Shown: positions 44,208-54,262, counted from the stretch's first letter. The stretch: DNA of 64,000 bases from Cyclobacterium sp. SYSU L10401 (GCF_010993705.1 NZ_WOFO01000007.1:225722-289721), one strand, 5' to 3'. Program-made: numbers and translations. Notes: generated by a model from the sequence alone, not told the origin.

Positions 44208-45335
44208 CTATGCGAGCAATAAACTTTTGAATTTATTCCTTTCCAAGTCAAAAAAAAGCGGAAGCCTAAGAAGTCTGTCCTGGTATCTTTCTGCATAAAT
44301 CAAAGGCTCTCCCTGGTATTGGCTTCGGAAATGGGGACTTTGATGCAGACATTGGTAGTGAAACACAGACAAAATACCCTTATTTTTTAAATGGTTGATG
44401 AGCTGCTCTCTCCCAGCCTCCGCCTTACAAAGCAGGTAAAAAACATGATAGTTATGTGCTGCAAATATTGGAACGATCGGTTTTTCAATCTCAAACCCAG
44501 GGAGCAATGAATGAATGTTTTGATAGTACCAGTCCCAGATAATTTTTCTTTTCTTACGAATGCTTTCCAATTGTTCCAATTGTGCCCATAGCCAGGCAGC
44601 ATTGATTTCGGAAGGGGCAAAAGCACTTCCCAAACTTACCCATTCGTAAGCGTTGGAAGAACCCTGATCAAAAGATTTTCTATTGGTACCCCTGTTCCAT
44701 ATTTCTTCTGCCCTGTCAAAAAAGGATGCCTCATTTACCACTAGCATTCCTCCTTCTCCACAACTGATATTCTTGGTTTCATGAAAAGAAAATGTAGCCA
44801 AATGCCCCATGCTACCCAAGGGGATTTCCCTGTCATCATGGCTTATATAATAGGCATCAATAGCTGCGGCGGCATCCTCTATCAGAAAAATACCATTCTC
44901 TTCGACCAAATCAGCAATCATTTCCATATTGCAGGCCACCCCACCATAGTGTACGATGACCAAAGCCTTGGTGCGGGAACTGATTAAGCGTTGAATTTTG
45001 GTTTCATCGATAGCGGGATAATCCGGTCGGCAGTCAGCAAAAACCAGGGAACAGCCCCTCAAGGCAAAGGCATTGGCCGTACTGACGTAAGCATAACTGG
45101 GTAAAATCACTTCATCTCCCGGCCCTAGTCCTAACAAAAGGGCAGCCATCTCCAAGGCCTGGGTACAGGAATGGGTCAAAAAAGCCTTACCAAATCCATA
45201 TTTTTTTTCAAAAAATCGCTGGCATTTCCTGGTATATTTCCCATTTCCAGACAACTTCCCCTCATTTATGGCATCCTGTATGTAAGCCCATTCGTTTCCG
45301 GTTTGATATGGCCGATTAAAGGGGATTTCATACAT
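44208..45335 (-). CDS. wecE: dTDP-4-amino-4,6-dideoxygalactose transaminase
   Basis: DegT/DnrJ/EryC1-type PLP aminotransferase that makes dTDP-4-amino-4,6-dideoxy-D-galactose for surface polysaccharide. The 375 residues follow E. coli WecE along the whole length: IPFNRPYQTGNE, GKLSGNGKYTRKCQ, LTHSCTQALEMAALLLGLGPGDEV, FSFHETKN with the Schiff-base lysine K188, and FHYQCLH near the C terminus. Other enterobacterial-antigen or O-antigen genes are not adjacent, so it is an isolated sugar gene here. It starts 1 bp after the DUF502 stop, indicating one operon. Confidence 0.9.
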   Translation of the reverse strand: MYEIPFNRPYQTGNEWAYIQDAINEGKLSGNGKYTRKCQRFFEKKYGFGKAFLTHSCTQALEMAALLLGLGPGDEVILPSYAYVSTANAFALRGCSLVFADCRPDYPAIDETKIQRLISSRTKALVIVHYGGVACNMEMIADLVEENGIFLIEDAAAAIDAYYISHDDREIPLGSMGHLATFSFHETKNISCGEGGMLVVNEASFFDRAEEIWNRGTNRKSFDQGSSNAYEWVSLGSAFAPSEINAAWLWAQLEQLESIRKKRKIIWDWYYQNIHSLLPGFEIEKPIVPIFAAHNYHVFYLLCKAEAGREQLINHLKNKGILSVFHYQCLHQSPHFRSQYQGEPLIYAERYQDRLLRLPLFFDLERNKFKSLLLA

Positions 45336-45336
45336 A

Positions 45337-45960
45337 TCAGTGAGTTTCTGAAGTGGATTCGGGGCTACTACCGGGTTTTTTAATTTTTACTTCCGATTTA
45401 TAGTAATTCAGGTGAGAGACACCACCTGAAACAATAAATTTCATGATCTCCGTGCTATTTACATTCTTCAGCCGGGTTACATTACTTCTAGGCACCAGGT
45501 AAAGGTTACCGCTGAAATTATAGGAGTGCGGAAAGTAAACCGCTACCAACTCTTGCTGATCCAAAACTGATAGATCATCCTGGGTCATGAAGCCGAGACG
45601 CGACATGTTATCGGACAACTTCACTACAATGGGCGTGTTAAACTTCTTCTTATCCCCTACAAATGCAGACATCAGGTCTTTGATACTGGTGTATAGGATA
45701 TTCACCAAAGGGATCCTGAAAACCAATTTCTCCAACTGTTCAAATAGGGATTTGGTAATAAAAATACTGGTCAGATACCCTACCAGGGTGATAAAAACCA
45801 GCATCACCAAAATACCCAGGCCTGGAATATCCACTGGAATAATATTATCCAGAAATCCAACGGTCAAAATGATGATATATGCCGTCAGAAAAAATGGTAC
45901 AACAAAGAGTAATCCTCTCAGAAAATACCCTAAAATCCGTTTAGAAGTGAAATCAGACAT
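45337..45960 (-). CDS. DUF502 membrane protein
   Basis: A 207-residue inner-membrane protein with two N-terminal helices (GYFLRGLLFVVPFFLTAYIIIL and LGILVMLVFITLVGYL), then a soluble part with the DUF502 hallmarks (IPLVNILYTSIKDL, VAVYFPHSYNFSGNLYLVP). Start chosen as MSDFTSKRIL at 45960; an upstream ATG at 45993 adds 11 residues and overlaps the nqr terminator. The family is widespread and of unknown function. It is joined to wecE with a 1-bp gap. Confidence 0.88.
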   Translation of the reverse strand: MSDFTSKRILGYFLRGLLFVVPFFLTAYIIILTVGFLDNIIPVDIPGLGILVMLVFITLVGYLTSIFITKSLFEQLEKLVFRIPLVNILYTSIKDLMSAFVGDKKKFNTPIVVKLSDNMSRLGFMTQDDLSVLDQQELVAVYFPHSYNFSGNLYLVPRSNVTRLKNVNSTEIMKFIVSGGVSHLNYYKSEVKIKKPGSSPESTSETH

Positions 45961-45992
45961 GGCTGTAATCGATTGAAATGTAAATATAAACA

Positions 45993-46030
45993 CAAAAAAA
46001 CCCTGTTCAACTATAATGTGAACAGGGCTT
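45993..46030 (-). terminator. terminator of the nqr operon
   Basis: CCCTGTTCA (46001-46009) pairs exactly with TGAACAGGG (46019-46027); on the minus strand seven T residues follow. It closes the operon right after nqrE. Confidence 0.88.
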
Positions 46031-46064
46031 TATCATTTATTCAATTTGAATATAAACCGAGTAT

Positions 46065-46676
46065 TTATAAGTCGATTCCCATAAAGGACATAAAGGCAAC
46101 GCCCATAAGCCCAGTGATCAGCATGGTGATGCCCAATCCCTTCAGCCCGTTGGGGACGTTGGAATATTTTAGTTTTTCCCGGATGGCGGCAAGTGCCACT
46201 ATAGCAAGAAAGAAACCTGTACCCGAACCAAATCCATATACAGCGGCTTCTGCCAGGGTATAGTCTCTTTGGGCCATAAAGAGCGAGCCACCCAAAATGG
46301 CACAGTTTACAGCAATCAATGGAAGGAAAATGCCCAGTGCTCCATAAAGAGCTGGAGCAAATTTTTCTACTACCATTTCAACAAGCTGTACCATGGCTGC
46401 GATGATCGCAATAAACATGATAAACCTAAGAAAAGTAAGGTCTATCGTAGCGAAAGACTCTCCCAAAAATGCCAGGGCTCCCTCTTTAAGAATAAACTCA
46501 TTCAATAGCCAATTAAGGGGTACCGTAATGGTCAAAACGAAAATCACAGCCGCCCCTAATCCAAGTGCCGTACTCACTTTTTTGGAAACAGCCAAAAAAG
46601 AACACATGCCAAGGAAATAGGCAAACACCATGTTATCAATAAATATTGACCGTATTGCTAAGTTAAATAATTCCAT
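46065..46676 (-). CDS. nqrE: Na+-NQR subunit E
   Basis: Membrane subunit of the Na+-translocating NADH:quinone oxidoreductase. The 203 residues form six helices and carry the two cysteines that with NqrD hold the intramembrane 2Fe-2S centre ([10 protein letters not shown] and [10 protein letters not shown]). It is 12 bp after nqrD and is the last gene of the operon, followed by a terminator instead of nqrF. Confidence 0.97.
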   Translation of the reverse strand: MELFNLAIRSIFIDNMVFAYFLGMCSFLAVSKKVSTALGLGAAVIFVLTITVPLNWLLNEFILKEGALAFLGESFATIDLTFLRFIMFIAIIAAMVQLVEMVVEKFAPALYGALGIFLPLIAVNCAILGGSLFMAQRDYTLAEAAVYGFGSGTGFFLAIVALAAIREKLKYSNVPNGLKGLGITMLITGLMGVAFMSFMGIDL

Positions 46677-46688
46677 TTTATCCTTTTG

Positions 46689-47372
46689 TTAATGTTCTAC
46701 ATAACCTGTTTTGGATCGCTGCACCCAAATCAGTAATCCCAAAATAATGAATGCACCTACAGGAGAAACCATCAATCCATTAGTAGCCAATTGAAAGTCA
46801 TCTCCGAACAAACTGGAAATGCCATCAAAAATTGGTATACCAAAAAGGGAACCCGATCCCCACAGTTCCCTGAAAAAGGCAACCGTCAAAATTATCCAGG
46901 AATATCCAAGGGCACTTCCAAAACCATCAAGGACGGAATCATAAGGCTTGTTACCCAAAGCGTAAGCCTCCAGTCTACCCATCACAATACAATTGGTAAT
47001 AATCAATCCCACAAATACTGACAATTCCTTGTACATATCGAAGGCAAAGGCCTTCAGTACTTCATTTACCAGTGTTACCAGGGATGCGACTACCGCCAAT
47101 TGCACAATGATCCTGACCCTGGTAGGGATTTTATTCCTTAGCAGGGAAATGGATAAGTTGGCCATTACCATTACAAAGATCACCGACAAGGCCATCACCA
47201 GCGTAGGCTGCATTTGTGTGGTAACTGCAAGTGCGGAGCAAATTCCCAAAACCTGAATGGTTATCGGGTTATCGTCTACCAATGGATCTGTAATCAACTT
47301 CTTTCTTCTTTTCGAAAAAAGGTCTTCAGCATCCTTTACCGCTACTTCTTTTTCAGCTGTTTCTGTACTCAT
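46689..47372 (-). CDS. nqrD: Na+-NQR subunit D
   Basis: Six-helix partner of NqrE. The 227-residue protein shows the matching cysteines in VLGICSALAV and IITNCIVMGR. A charged N-terminal extension (METETAEKEV-like, then DAEDLFSKRRKK) makes it slightly longer than the Vibrio subunit. 27 bp separate it from nqrC. Confidence 0.97.
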   Translation of the reverse strand: MSTETAEKEVAVKDAEDLFSKRRKKLITDPLVDDNPITIQVLGICSALAVTTQMQPTLVMALSVIFVMVMANLSISLLRNKIPTRVRIIVQLAVVASLVTLVNEVLKAFAFDMYKELSVFVGLIITNCIVMGRLEAYALGNKPYDSVLDGFGSALGYSWIILTVAFFRELWGSGSLFGIPIFDGISSLFGDDFQLATNGLMVSPVGAFIILGLLIWVQRSKTGYVEH

Positions 47373-47399
47373 ATCATTTTAGTATTCAAAATTTTCAGA

Positions 47400-48167
47400 C
47401 TAATTCTGTGCCATTCTGGGAGAACCTTCTTTTTTCTTTTCCATGTAGCCTTTGTAATGGTCCAGGTAGCTTTTCAGCATTTTATTTACCCCATCGGCAG
47501 TAATGGTAGCCCCTGACAGGCCATCAACTTTATGAGGGTCGCCGGAATAATCCTTTCCTTCGCCCTTCTGCATTACCACAGATACCAGTTCTCCATCCTC
47601 ATTATAAATCGACTTCTCTTTGTAGCGCTGCTGCACGTCAGTAGATGTAATTCTGGCTCCAAGCCCTGGGGTCTCTCCTGCATGCGAAAAGGTGATTCCT
47701 TCGATGGTGGCCATATCCGTTTGCAAGGCCAGGTAGCCCCAGATATTATCCCAGAGTCCATTTCCATAAACCGGGAAAATATAGGCATTTGCAGCATCTT
47801 CATCTCCCTCTTCATGAAAAATAAAGACCGGATACAACCTTTCTTCAGGAGCCTTTTTATAGTTCTTCCCCACATCAATGGTCTCTGCGGTCACCTGGGC
47901 GCCGTCCTGCTCCTCCACCTCTTCTCCTTCCAGGTTCACCACCTTGGAGGAAATTCTGTTTTGGTAAAATTCATTGATTTCCTCAGGCTTCATCTCCGAA
48001 ATTTCATCGGCAGACATCACGGCACCCAAAATTTGCTTTTTGGTGTCCAGTTCTTCTGCCTTTTTCTGAATAGGTTTTAGTACTTCTGAGGTACCTGATA
48101 ACAATAAACCCAAAACAACGGTCAGGATTATTGAAAATGTAATGATATACGCATTAGACTGTTGCAC
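47400..48167 (-). CDS. nqrC: Na+-NQR subunit C
   Basis: Subunit with one N-terminal helix and a covalently bound FMN. The FMN-acceptor threonine is T221 in DGLSGATITADG, matching the SGAT motif. The 255-residue length fits. Its start overlaps the end of nqrB by 14 bp, so the two are translationally coupled. Confidence 0.97.
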   Translation of the reverse strand: MQQSNAYIITFSIILTVVLGLLLSGTSEVLKPIQKKAEELDTKKQILGAVMSADEISEMKPEEINEFYQNRISSKVVNLEGEEVEEQDGAQVTAETIDVGKNYKKAPEERLYPVFIFHEEGDEDAANAYIFPVYGNGLWDNIWGYLALQTDMATIEGITFSHAGETPGLGARITSTDVQQRYKEKSIYNEDGELVSVVMQKGEGKDYSGDPHKVDGLSGATITADGVNKMLKSYLDHYKGYMEKKKEGSPRMAQN

Positions 48168-49356
48168 GTTGTAACCTCCTTTTCTTGTTTGCTTTTACTA
48201 CATAATGATCGATCAATGGGGCAAATACATTCATAAATAGCACTGCCAGCATGATCCCTTCAGGATAAGCCGGATTGGTAACCCTGATAATAATGGTCAA
48301 CACACCAATTAAAAGGCCATATATCCACTTGCCAGATTCGGTTTGGGCAGCTGAGACGGGGTCTGTCGCCATAAACACAATTCCAAAAGCAATTCCTCCC
48401 ATTACCAGGTGATAGTGGGCCGGCATGGCCATAAATTCATTTACTGCCAATAGTTGCATGACTGCAGCCATGATGTAGGCTCCTCCAAATGCACTTACCA
48501 TAATTTTCCAGCTAGCTACACCGGTAAAGAGCAAGATGGCAGCTCCCAAGAGTACCATCAAGGTCGAAGTCTCTCCAATAGAACCAGGAATGAATCCAAA
48601 GAACATGTTTGCAAAACCAAACATTCCATCCATTACTGCCGAATTATGTTCCGACAGGTTAGAAACTGCATTTACTCCTTCCTGTCCGGACTGATAGGCT
48701 ACTGCCAGGGCAGTGGCACCGGAAAAGCCATCTATTGGGGCTTTATCTCCCAGGTACGTCCACACCTGATCTCCGGAAATCTGCGCTGGATAGGCAAAAT
48801 ATAAAAAAGCCCGCGCCGTCATGGCTACATTCAAGATGTTCATCCCTGTTCCCCCAAATACTTCTTTGGCAATGACTATAGCAAATACAGTGGCCAATGC
48901 TACTTGCCATAGAGGGGTTGTAGCAGGAACAACCAGGGGTATCAACATACCTGTAACCAGGAATCCTTCATTGATGGGGTGCTTTCTAACTACTGCAAAG
49001 GTAGCTTCTACCAAACCTCCTGCTGCATAGGACACAATCACTATGGGCAAAACAAGGGTCAGTCCAAGAATAAATTTGTCTCCAAAACTTGCCGTTTCCC
49101 CTACTGCAAGAAAATGCATGTGACCCGTATTGTAAATACCGAAAAGAAGACAAGGAATCATGGCAATCACCACGGTGATCATCATCCTTTTCAGGTCAAT
49201 GGCATCCTTTACCTGGGCACCTCTTGGAGGAGTGGTATGCTTGGGCGAAAACAAAAATGTCTCACCTGCCTCATACAAATAATAAAGGTTCTCTAATTTT
49301 CCTCCCTTTTGAAACAAGGGTTTCTGTTTATCCAACAGATTACGTAAAAACTCCAT
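48154..49356 (-). CDS. nqrB: Na+-NQR subunit B
   Basis: Large membrane subunit with about ten helices, a covalent FMN and the sodium path. The FMN-acceptor threonine T215 sits in DGFSGATALAV. The 400 residues are close to the Vibrio length. The start is 4 bp after nqrA, and the end overlaps nqrC. Confidence 0.97.
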   Translation of the reverse strand: MEFLRNLLDKQKPLFQKGGKLENLYYLYEAGETFLFSPKHTTPPRGAQVKDAIDLKRMMITVVIAMIPCLLFGIYNTGHMHFLAVGETASFGDKFILGLTLVLPIVIVSYAAGGLVEATFAVVRKHPINEGFLVTGMLIPLVVPATTPLWQVALATVFAIVIAKEVFGGTGMNILNVAMTARAFLYFAYPAQISGDQVWTYLGDKAPIDGFSGATALAVAYQSGQEGVNAVSNLSEHNSAVMDGMFGFANMFFGFIPGSIGETSTLMVLLGAAILLFTGVASWKIMVSAFGGAYIMAAVMQLLAVNEFMAMPAHYHLVMGGIAFGIVFMATDPVSAAQTESGKWIYGLLIGVLTIIIRVTNPAYPEGIMLAVLFMNVFAPLIDHYVVKANKKRRLQRATV

Positions 49357-49360
49357 ATTG

Positions 49361-50722
49361 TTAACTGTATTGAATAAGTTCTATACCTTTTCTAACTATT
49401 TCCTGGACAGGGTGTTTTGAAACATCTACAAATTCACAAAGGGCAAGATCTTCTTCAATCACCTCATAGATTCCCAACTCCTCCATTTCATCAAAATCCT
49501 CTGCCATGATGGCCTTTAGCAAATAAACAGGATAAATGTCCATAGGGGTTACGCTTTCGAATACTCCTGTCTGAACAAAAGCCCTTTCCTCGCCCCTGGC
49601 ATTGGAATCCAATACATATTCTTTTTTCGGGAAAAGAAAAGACAACAGGCCGAGTGCCTTGTGGTAGCTCAGTTTTTCTTTGGTAGGCTTCATCCAACCC
49701 AGGAACTCATAATAATCTCCCTCTGGAATGACCGTAATCTGATGCTGATAAAAACCCACATACCCGTCCCGGTTGATTTTTTCACCAGTGAGTACGTTCC
49801 CTGAGATAACCCTTATCTTCTCCGTTTTGGTATTTCCACTAACAAAGCTATCTACACAACTGCCCGTATAAGTCTGCGCATAAAGGGGAGTTTTTATTTC
49901 TGATCCTGTAATCGCAATCAGCTTGGAGGCATCATAATTTCCATTGGCAAACAGTTTTCCTATTTGTACCACACCATAAGGATTAATGGTCCAAACCGTT
50001 TCTCCTTTATTGACAGGGGCAAGGTGGTGGATATGTACACCCACATTGCCAGCAGGATGGGGTCCCGAAAAATAGCTCGTTTCTACTCCTTGAATATTAG
50101 AAAATTCAGAGGATTTATTTTCTCCGGATAAGCCAAGGTATATTTTACCTTTGGTTAACTTTTGTAAAGCCTTGACACCCAGCTGAAAATAATTGGATTG
50201 ACCCTTGATCAAAAAATCATAATCAGGAGCCAGGGGATGGGTATCAAATCCGGAAATGAAAATGGCTTTTGGCTCATCTTCAGGGTTGGCTACTATGCCA
50301 TAAGGGCGCTGAATGAGCTGAGGCCAGGCACCGGTAACCGTCAGGTGATCGACAATTTTCTCCCGGCTTGCTGCCTGAATGTCTCCTTCTGTAAACTTCT
50401 CAAAACTTTCAAAATCAATTTCAGTGTCTGCCAGAATTTTGATCTCCAAAAGTTTTCTTTTTTCTCCACGTTTGATTTCAACAATTTCTCCGGATACAGG
50501 TGCGACATATTGCACTTTCTCCATTTTCTTGTCAAATAGTATGGGGGTACCTGCCTTCACCAAATCACCTTCTTTCACAAGGACCTTTGGTCTTTGCATT
50601 CCGATGAAATCTGTAGGCTTGATGGCAAAGGTTTTGACAGGCTGGAAATCACCAATTTTTTTTTCGGCTTTTCCTACCAGGCGTATATCAAACCCTTTCT
50701 TAAGCTTGATTTGTTTTGACAT
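49361..50722 (-). CDS. nqrA: Na+-NQR subunit A
   Basis: Peripheral quinone-binding subunit, first gene of the operon. The 453 residues match NqrA along their length (LKKGFDIRLVGKAEKKI at the start, SGPHPAGNVGVHIHHLAPV, GSCVDSFVSGNTKTEKIR). The operon nqrABCDE supports a sodium-motive respiratory chain, common in marine Bacteroidota. A -7 element lies 41 bp upstream. Confidence 0.97.
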   Translation of the reverse strand: MSKQIKLKKGFDIRLVGKAEKKIGDFQPVKTFAIKPTDFIGMQRPKVLVKEGDLVKAGTPILFDKKMEKVQYVAPVSGEIVEIKRGEKRKLLEIKILADTEIDFESFEKFTEGDIQAASREKIVDHLTVTGAWPQLIQRPYGIVANPEDEPKAIFISGFDTHPLAPDYDFLIKGQSNYFQLGVKALQKLTKGKIYLGLSGENKSSEFSNIQGVETSYFSGPHPAGNVGVHIHHLAPVNKGETVWTINPYGVVQIGKLFANGNYDASKLIAITGSEIKTPLYAQTYTGSCVDSFVSGNTKTEKIRVISGNVLTGEKINRDGYVGFYQHQITVIPEGDYYEFLGWMKPTKEKLSYHKALGLLSFLFPKKEYVLDSNARGEERAFVQTGVFESVTPMDIYPVYLLKAIMAEDFDEMEELGIYEVIEEDLALCEFVDVSKHPVQEIVRKGIELIQYS

Positions 50723-50762
50723 ATTTAATTTTTGAAACTATATGGTCCTATGAAAAACGCCT

Positions 50763-50770
50763 CAAATCTA
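50763..50770 (-). promoter_or_regulatory. -7 element TAGATTTG before nqrA
   Basis: Full match to TAnnTTTG on the minus strand, 41 bp before the nqrA start. The -33 position has no clear TTTG. Confidence 0.45.
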
Positions 50771-50855
50771 ATAAATTACATTAGTTTTAAGAAGCTAATT
50801 CTATGATTATTTACCAAATTTTAAACAAAATGCCTTATCCAGCACCTTTGTTTCA

Positions 50856-51755
50856 TTAGCCTGTTGCCACCGGATTTTCATCCAGAGAAAGCAGGTATTC
50901 CCTAACCTGTTCCATCAACCACATCGGTGTAGATGTGGCACCACATATCCCGATATTATCTTCGTGATGTATCCATTCAGAATCAATATCCTGCTCATTT
51001 TCTATAAAATAACTTCTTGGATTCTCTCCCTTGCATACCTGATATAAGGCTTTACCATTGGAGCTTTTCTTGCCGGAAACAAAGAAGATTACATCCTTTT
51101 CCTGAGAGAACTTTTGAAGTTGAGGCTCCCTGTTTGAAACCTGTCTGCAAATAGAGTCGTTGGCATTGAAATCCATCTCCTCCAAACGCCCTTTCTCCGA
51201 TTTGATCCGATCTTCGATTTTTTCCTTTAATTCATAAAAACCTTTGGTGCTCTTAGTGGTCTGGCTAAACAGGGTGACCGGTTTGGAAAAATCTATTTGA
51301 TCCAGGTCTTTATCCTCCATCACGATAATGGCTTTTTCCAGGGTCTGTCCGGTAAGGCCAATTACTTCGGCATGTCCCTTTTTTCCATAAATAACTATTT
51401 GGCCCTCCTGTTTTTCCATTTTATCGAAAGCAGTCTTGACCCTGTGTTGTAATTTAAGCACTACCGGACAGGATGCATCAATCAGCTCTATGTTGTTATT
51501 GATAGCTGTGCGATAGGTTTCGGGAGGCTCCCCATGAGCTCGGATCAATACCTTACAATCTCGCAGGTAGCGGAGATCTTCCCGGTCAATTACAACCAAC
51601 CCCTTGTCACTTAATCGCTTCACTTCCATGTCATTATGAACGATGTCACCAAGACAATAAAGCTTCTGGTTTCCGGCCATCTCATCCTCAGCCATTTTAA
51701 TGGCATATTCCACACCAAAACAATATCCCGAATTCTTATCAATTGTAACTTCCAT
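50856..51755 (-). CDS. ispH: 4-hydroxy-3-methylbut-2-enyl diphosphate reductase
   Basis: Last enzyme of the MEP isoprenoid pathway, a 4Fe-4S protein making IPP and DMAPP. In 299 residues the three cluster cysteines are C12 (GYCFGV), C96 (ASCPVV) and C203 (DSICRQ); substrate-binding residues H40, H74 and H128 and the catalytic Glu in GHAEVIG are also present. It starts 4 bp after cmk, a pairing usual in this phylum. Confidence 0.96.
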   Translation of the reverse strand: MEVTIDKNSGYCFGVEYAIKMAEDEMAGNQKLYCLGDIVHNDMEVKRLSDKGLVVIDREDLRYLRDCKVLIRAHGEPPETYRTAINNNIELIDASCPVVLKLQHRVKTAFDKMEKQEGQIVIYGKKGHAEVIGLTGQTLEKAIIVMEDKDLDQIDFSKPVTLFSQTTKSTKGFYELKEKIEDRIKSEKGRLEEMDFNANDSICRQVSNREPQLQKFSQEKDVIFFVSGKKSSNGKALYQVCKGENPRSYFIENEQDIDSEWIHHEDNIGICGATSTPMWLMEQVREYLLSLDENPVATG

Positions 51756-51759
51756 AAAT

Positions 51760-52437
51760 CTAATTCATTCTCTCCTTAGCCAATTCAATTATCCTGGAAA
51801 CCTGCTCCTCAAAATCAAGAAAGCTTGTATCCATTTCTATCGCATCACTCGCTTTAACCAGCGGGCTGACAGCCCTTTTTGTATCTATGGCATCTCTATC
51901 TTCAAGGTTTTCCCTAACCTCATCTATACCTACCATTTTTCCCCTTTCCAAAAGCTCCTTTTGTCTTCTTGCAGCCCTAATGTCCGTATCTGCTTTCATA
52001 AATACCTTTAACTCCGCCTCTGGAAAAACAACTGTACCAATATCCCTGCCATCCATCACAATTCCCTTCTTTTTTCCCAGCTTCCTTTGTTTTTCGACCA
52101 TGGCCTCTCTTACATCTCCCAACTTACTGATTTCACTAACTTTGGAAGAGACCTGCATTCCCCTGATTTCCTCTTCTACATTAACCCCATTCAGGTAAAC
52201 TTGTTGTATTCCGTTAGAGCTGTCATGGTGAAAGGAGATGTCAAGTTCCTGCAAACCAGTGCTTACCTCCTTTGGAATATTTGGGTTGATATGATTTTGT
52301 AAAAAAAACAAAGTAACGGCCCTGTACATGGCACCTGAATCCAGATAGGTATACCCTAAAGCCCTGGCTACTGCTTTGGCCGTGGTACTCTTCCCACACC
52401 CGGAATAACCGTCAATGGCAATGATTATTTTTTTCAT
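51760..52437 (-). CDS. cmk: cytidylate kinase
   Basis: Phosphorylates CMP/dCMP with ATP. From the ATG at 52437 the protein (225 residues) begins MKKIIIAIDG and has the P-loop GYSGCGKST (10-18), YLDSGAMYRAVT for the nucleotide base and DGRDIGTVVFP. A longer frame open to 52569 has no family support. The gene is first in the cmk-ispH operon and divergent from the adenine deaminase gene. Confidence 0.95.
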   Translation of the reverse strand: MKKIIIAIDGYSGCGKSTTAKAVARALGYTYLDSGAMYRAVTLFFLQNHINPNIPKEVSTGLQELDISFHHDSSNGIQQVYLNGVNVEEEIRGMQVSSKVSEISKLGDVREAMVEKQRKLGKKKGIVMDGRDIGTVVFPEAELKVFMKADTDIRAARRQKELLERGKMVGIDEVRENLEDRDAIDTKRAVSPLVKASDAIEMDTSFLDFEEQVSRIIELAKERMN

Positions 52438-52476
52438 CAAAAAAAATGAGTTGATACCTGCTTTCCTTTTCAAAGG

Positions 52477-52484
52477 CAAATATA
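52477..52484 (-). promoter_or_regulatory. -7 element TATATTTG before cmk
   Basis: Full consensus match on the minus strand, 40 bp upstream of the cmk ATG; no convincing -33 element. Confidence 0.4.
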
Positions 52485-52591
52485 GTATATTTATGACTAT
52501 TCTGGGCAGCAGACCTATTATGTATTGGTTTTTATTCGTCTCAGGCAGGACAAACAACAGCATTAACACTATTTTAACTTTTCACAGAGGA

Positions 52592-54235
52592 ATGACAACA
52601 GCTTTCAATGTAAGGGGACAATTCGTAGATATTCAAAAAAAGGACATTTATCCTGCTGAAATACAGGTCAGCAAAAATAAGATAAAAGCCATAAAACGCC
52701 TTCCACAGGCGCCTGAGCAGTACCTGCTTCCGGGATTTACAGATGCCCATGTACACATTGAATCTTCCTTACTTGTCCCGTCCGAGTTTGCGAGATTGGC
52801 CGTTTTACATGGTACGGTAGCTACCGTTTCTGATCCCCATGAAATTGCCAATGTCTGCGGAATGGAAGGAATTAAGTTTATGGTCAACAATGGAAAGGAT
52901 ACGGGATTTAAATTCTTTTTTGGTGCACCTTCCTGTGTTCCGGCTACACCATTTGAAACGGCCGGTGCTTCCATCTCTCCAGACGATATAGAACAGTTAT
53001 TTCAAGAAACGGACATTCACTATCTGGCAGAAATGATGAACTGGCCGGGGGTGCTTGCAGGGGACGCTTTGGTACAGGAAAAAATAGATTTAGCCAAAAA
53101 ATATGGCAAGCCTGTAGATGGTCATGCACCCGGCCTCAAAGGGGAAAATGCAGCCAAATATGCGGCAGCTGGAATAACAACCGATCATGAATGTTTCACC
53201 ATTGAAGAGGGACGAGATAAAATCAGCTGTGGCATGAAAATAGCCATCAGGGAAGGAAGCGCTGCCAGAAACTTTGATGCCCTGATTGATCTCATGGATG
53301 AATCCCCGGAGCATTTGATGTTTTGCTCCGATGACAAACATCCTGACAGTCTATTGAATGGACATATCAATCAGCTGGTAGCCAGGGCTGTGGCTTTGGG
53401 AAAGGACCTCTTTGACGTATTGAGGGCTGCCTGCATTACTCCAGTAGCACATTACGGACTGGATGTAGGACTGCTACAGGAAGGTGATCCGGCTGATTTC
53501 ATTGTACTGAAAAACCTGGTTGATTTTATTCCCAAACAAACGTATATCAATGGACATTTGGTCGCAGATAAAGGCATACCGCTGATTCCAAAAGTCAGCT
53601 GCAATCCCATCAACCATTTTAATGCACAGCCCCTTTCCAAGGATGCCTTCTTACTGCAGCATGAAACAGGTCCGGCAAAAATCATTCAGGTTTTGGACCG
53701 GCAACTGATTACCAAAACCCTGGAGGCAGAGGTGCTCGCAAAAGAAGGGCAAGTAAAAGCTGATACTTCTGAAGATATTTTGAAAATTGCCGTAGTCAAC
53801 CGGTATGCTGCAAACAGCAAACCTCAGGTTGCTCTGGTCAAAGGTTTTGGGTTAAGGGACGGTGCTATCGCCTCCTCTGTGGCCCATGATTCTCACAATA
53901 TCATCGTGGTCGGTTGTACAGATGAAGCCATGATAAAAGCAGCTAACCTTATCATCAGTCATCAGGGAGGACTGTCTGCAGTGACCGCACAAAAAGATCT
54001 TATACTGCCTTTACCCGTAGCGGGATTGATGAGTCACAAAGATGCCTTTGAAGTGGCTGAGCAATACACACAACTGGATAAGACAGCCAAAAACATGGGG
54101 TCAAATTTGCAATCTCCGTTTATGACTTTAAGCTTCATGGCATTGTTGGTCATCCCTCAAATTAAAATCAGCGATCAGGGTCTTTTTGATGGGGATGTTT
54201 TTCAATTCGTTTCGGTTTTCGATAAAAAACAGTAA
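52592..54235 (+). CDS. ade: adenine deaminase
   Basis: Amidohydrolase converting adenine to hypoxanthine and ammonia in purine salvage. The 547 residues show metal-binding DAHVHIESSLL, VSDPHEIANVCG, DGHAPGL, the ACITPVAHYGLDVG region, and the C-terminal adenine deaminase domain (VALVKGFGLRDGAIASSVAHDSHN). I chose ATG 52592, which has AGAGG a few bases upstream and the expected N terminus; the frame is open back to 52415, overlapping cmk, but that part has no family support. Confidence 0.93.
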   Translation: MTTAFNVRGQFVDIQKKDIYPAEIQVSKNKIKAIKRLPQAPEQYLLPGFTDAHVHIESSLLVPSEFARLAVLHGTVATVSDPHEIANVCGMEGIKFMVNNGKDTGFKFFFGAPSCVPATPFETAGASISPDDIEQLFQETDIHYLAEMMNWPGVLAGDALVQEKIDLAKKYGKPVDGHAPGLKGENAAKYAAAGITTDHECFTIEEGRDKISCGMKIAIREGSAARNFDALIDLMDESPEHLMFCSDDKHPDSLLNGHINQLVARAVALGKDLFDVLRAACITPVAHYGLDVGLLQEGDPADFIVLKNLVDFIPKQTYINGHLVADKGIPLIPKVSCNPINHFNAQPLSKDAFLLQHETGPAKIIQVLDRQLITKTLEAEVLAKEGQVKADTSEDILKIAVVNRYAANSKPQVALVKGFGLRDGAIASSVAHDSHNIIVVGCTDEAMIKAANLIISHQGGLSAVTAQKDLILPLPVAGLMSHKDAFEVAEQYTQLDKTAKNMGSNLQSPFMTLSFMALLVIPQIKISDQGLFDGDVFQFVSVFDKKQ

Positions 54236-54262
54236 AAATAAAAAATCAGACTTCAACAAAAG

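Noticed and set aside
52438..52591. Upstream extensions of both cmk (to 52569) and adenine deaminase (to 52415)
   Set aside because: They overlap each other head to head and add residues not found in the families; internal ATGs with the right N termini were chosen.
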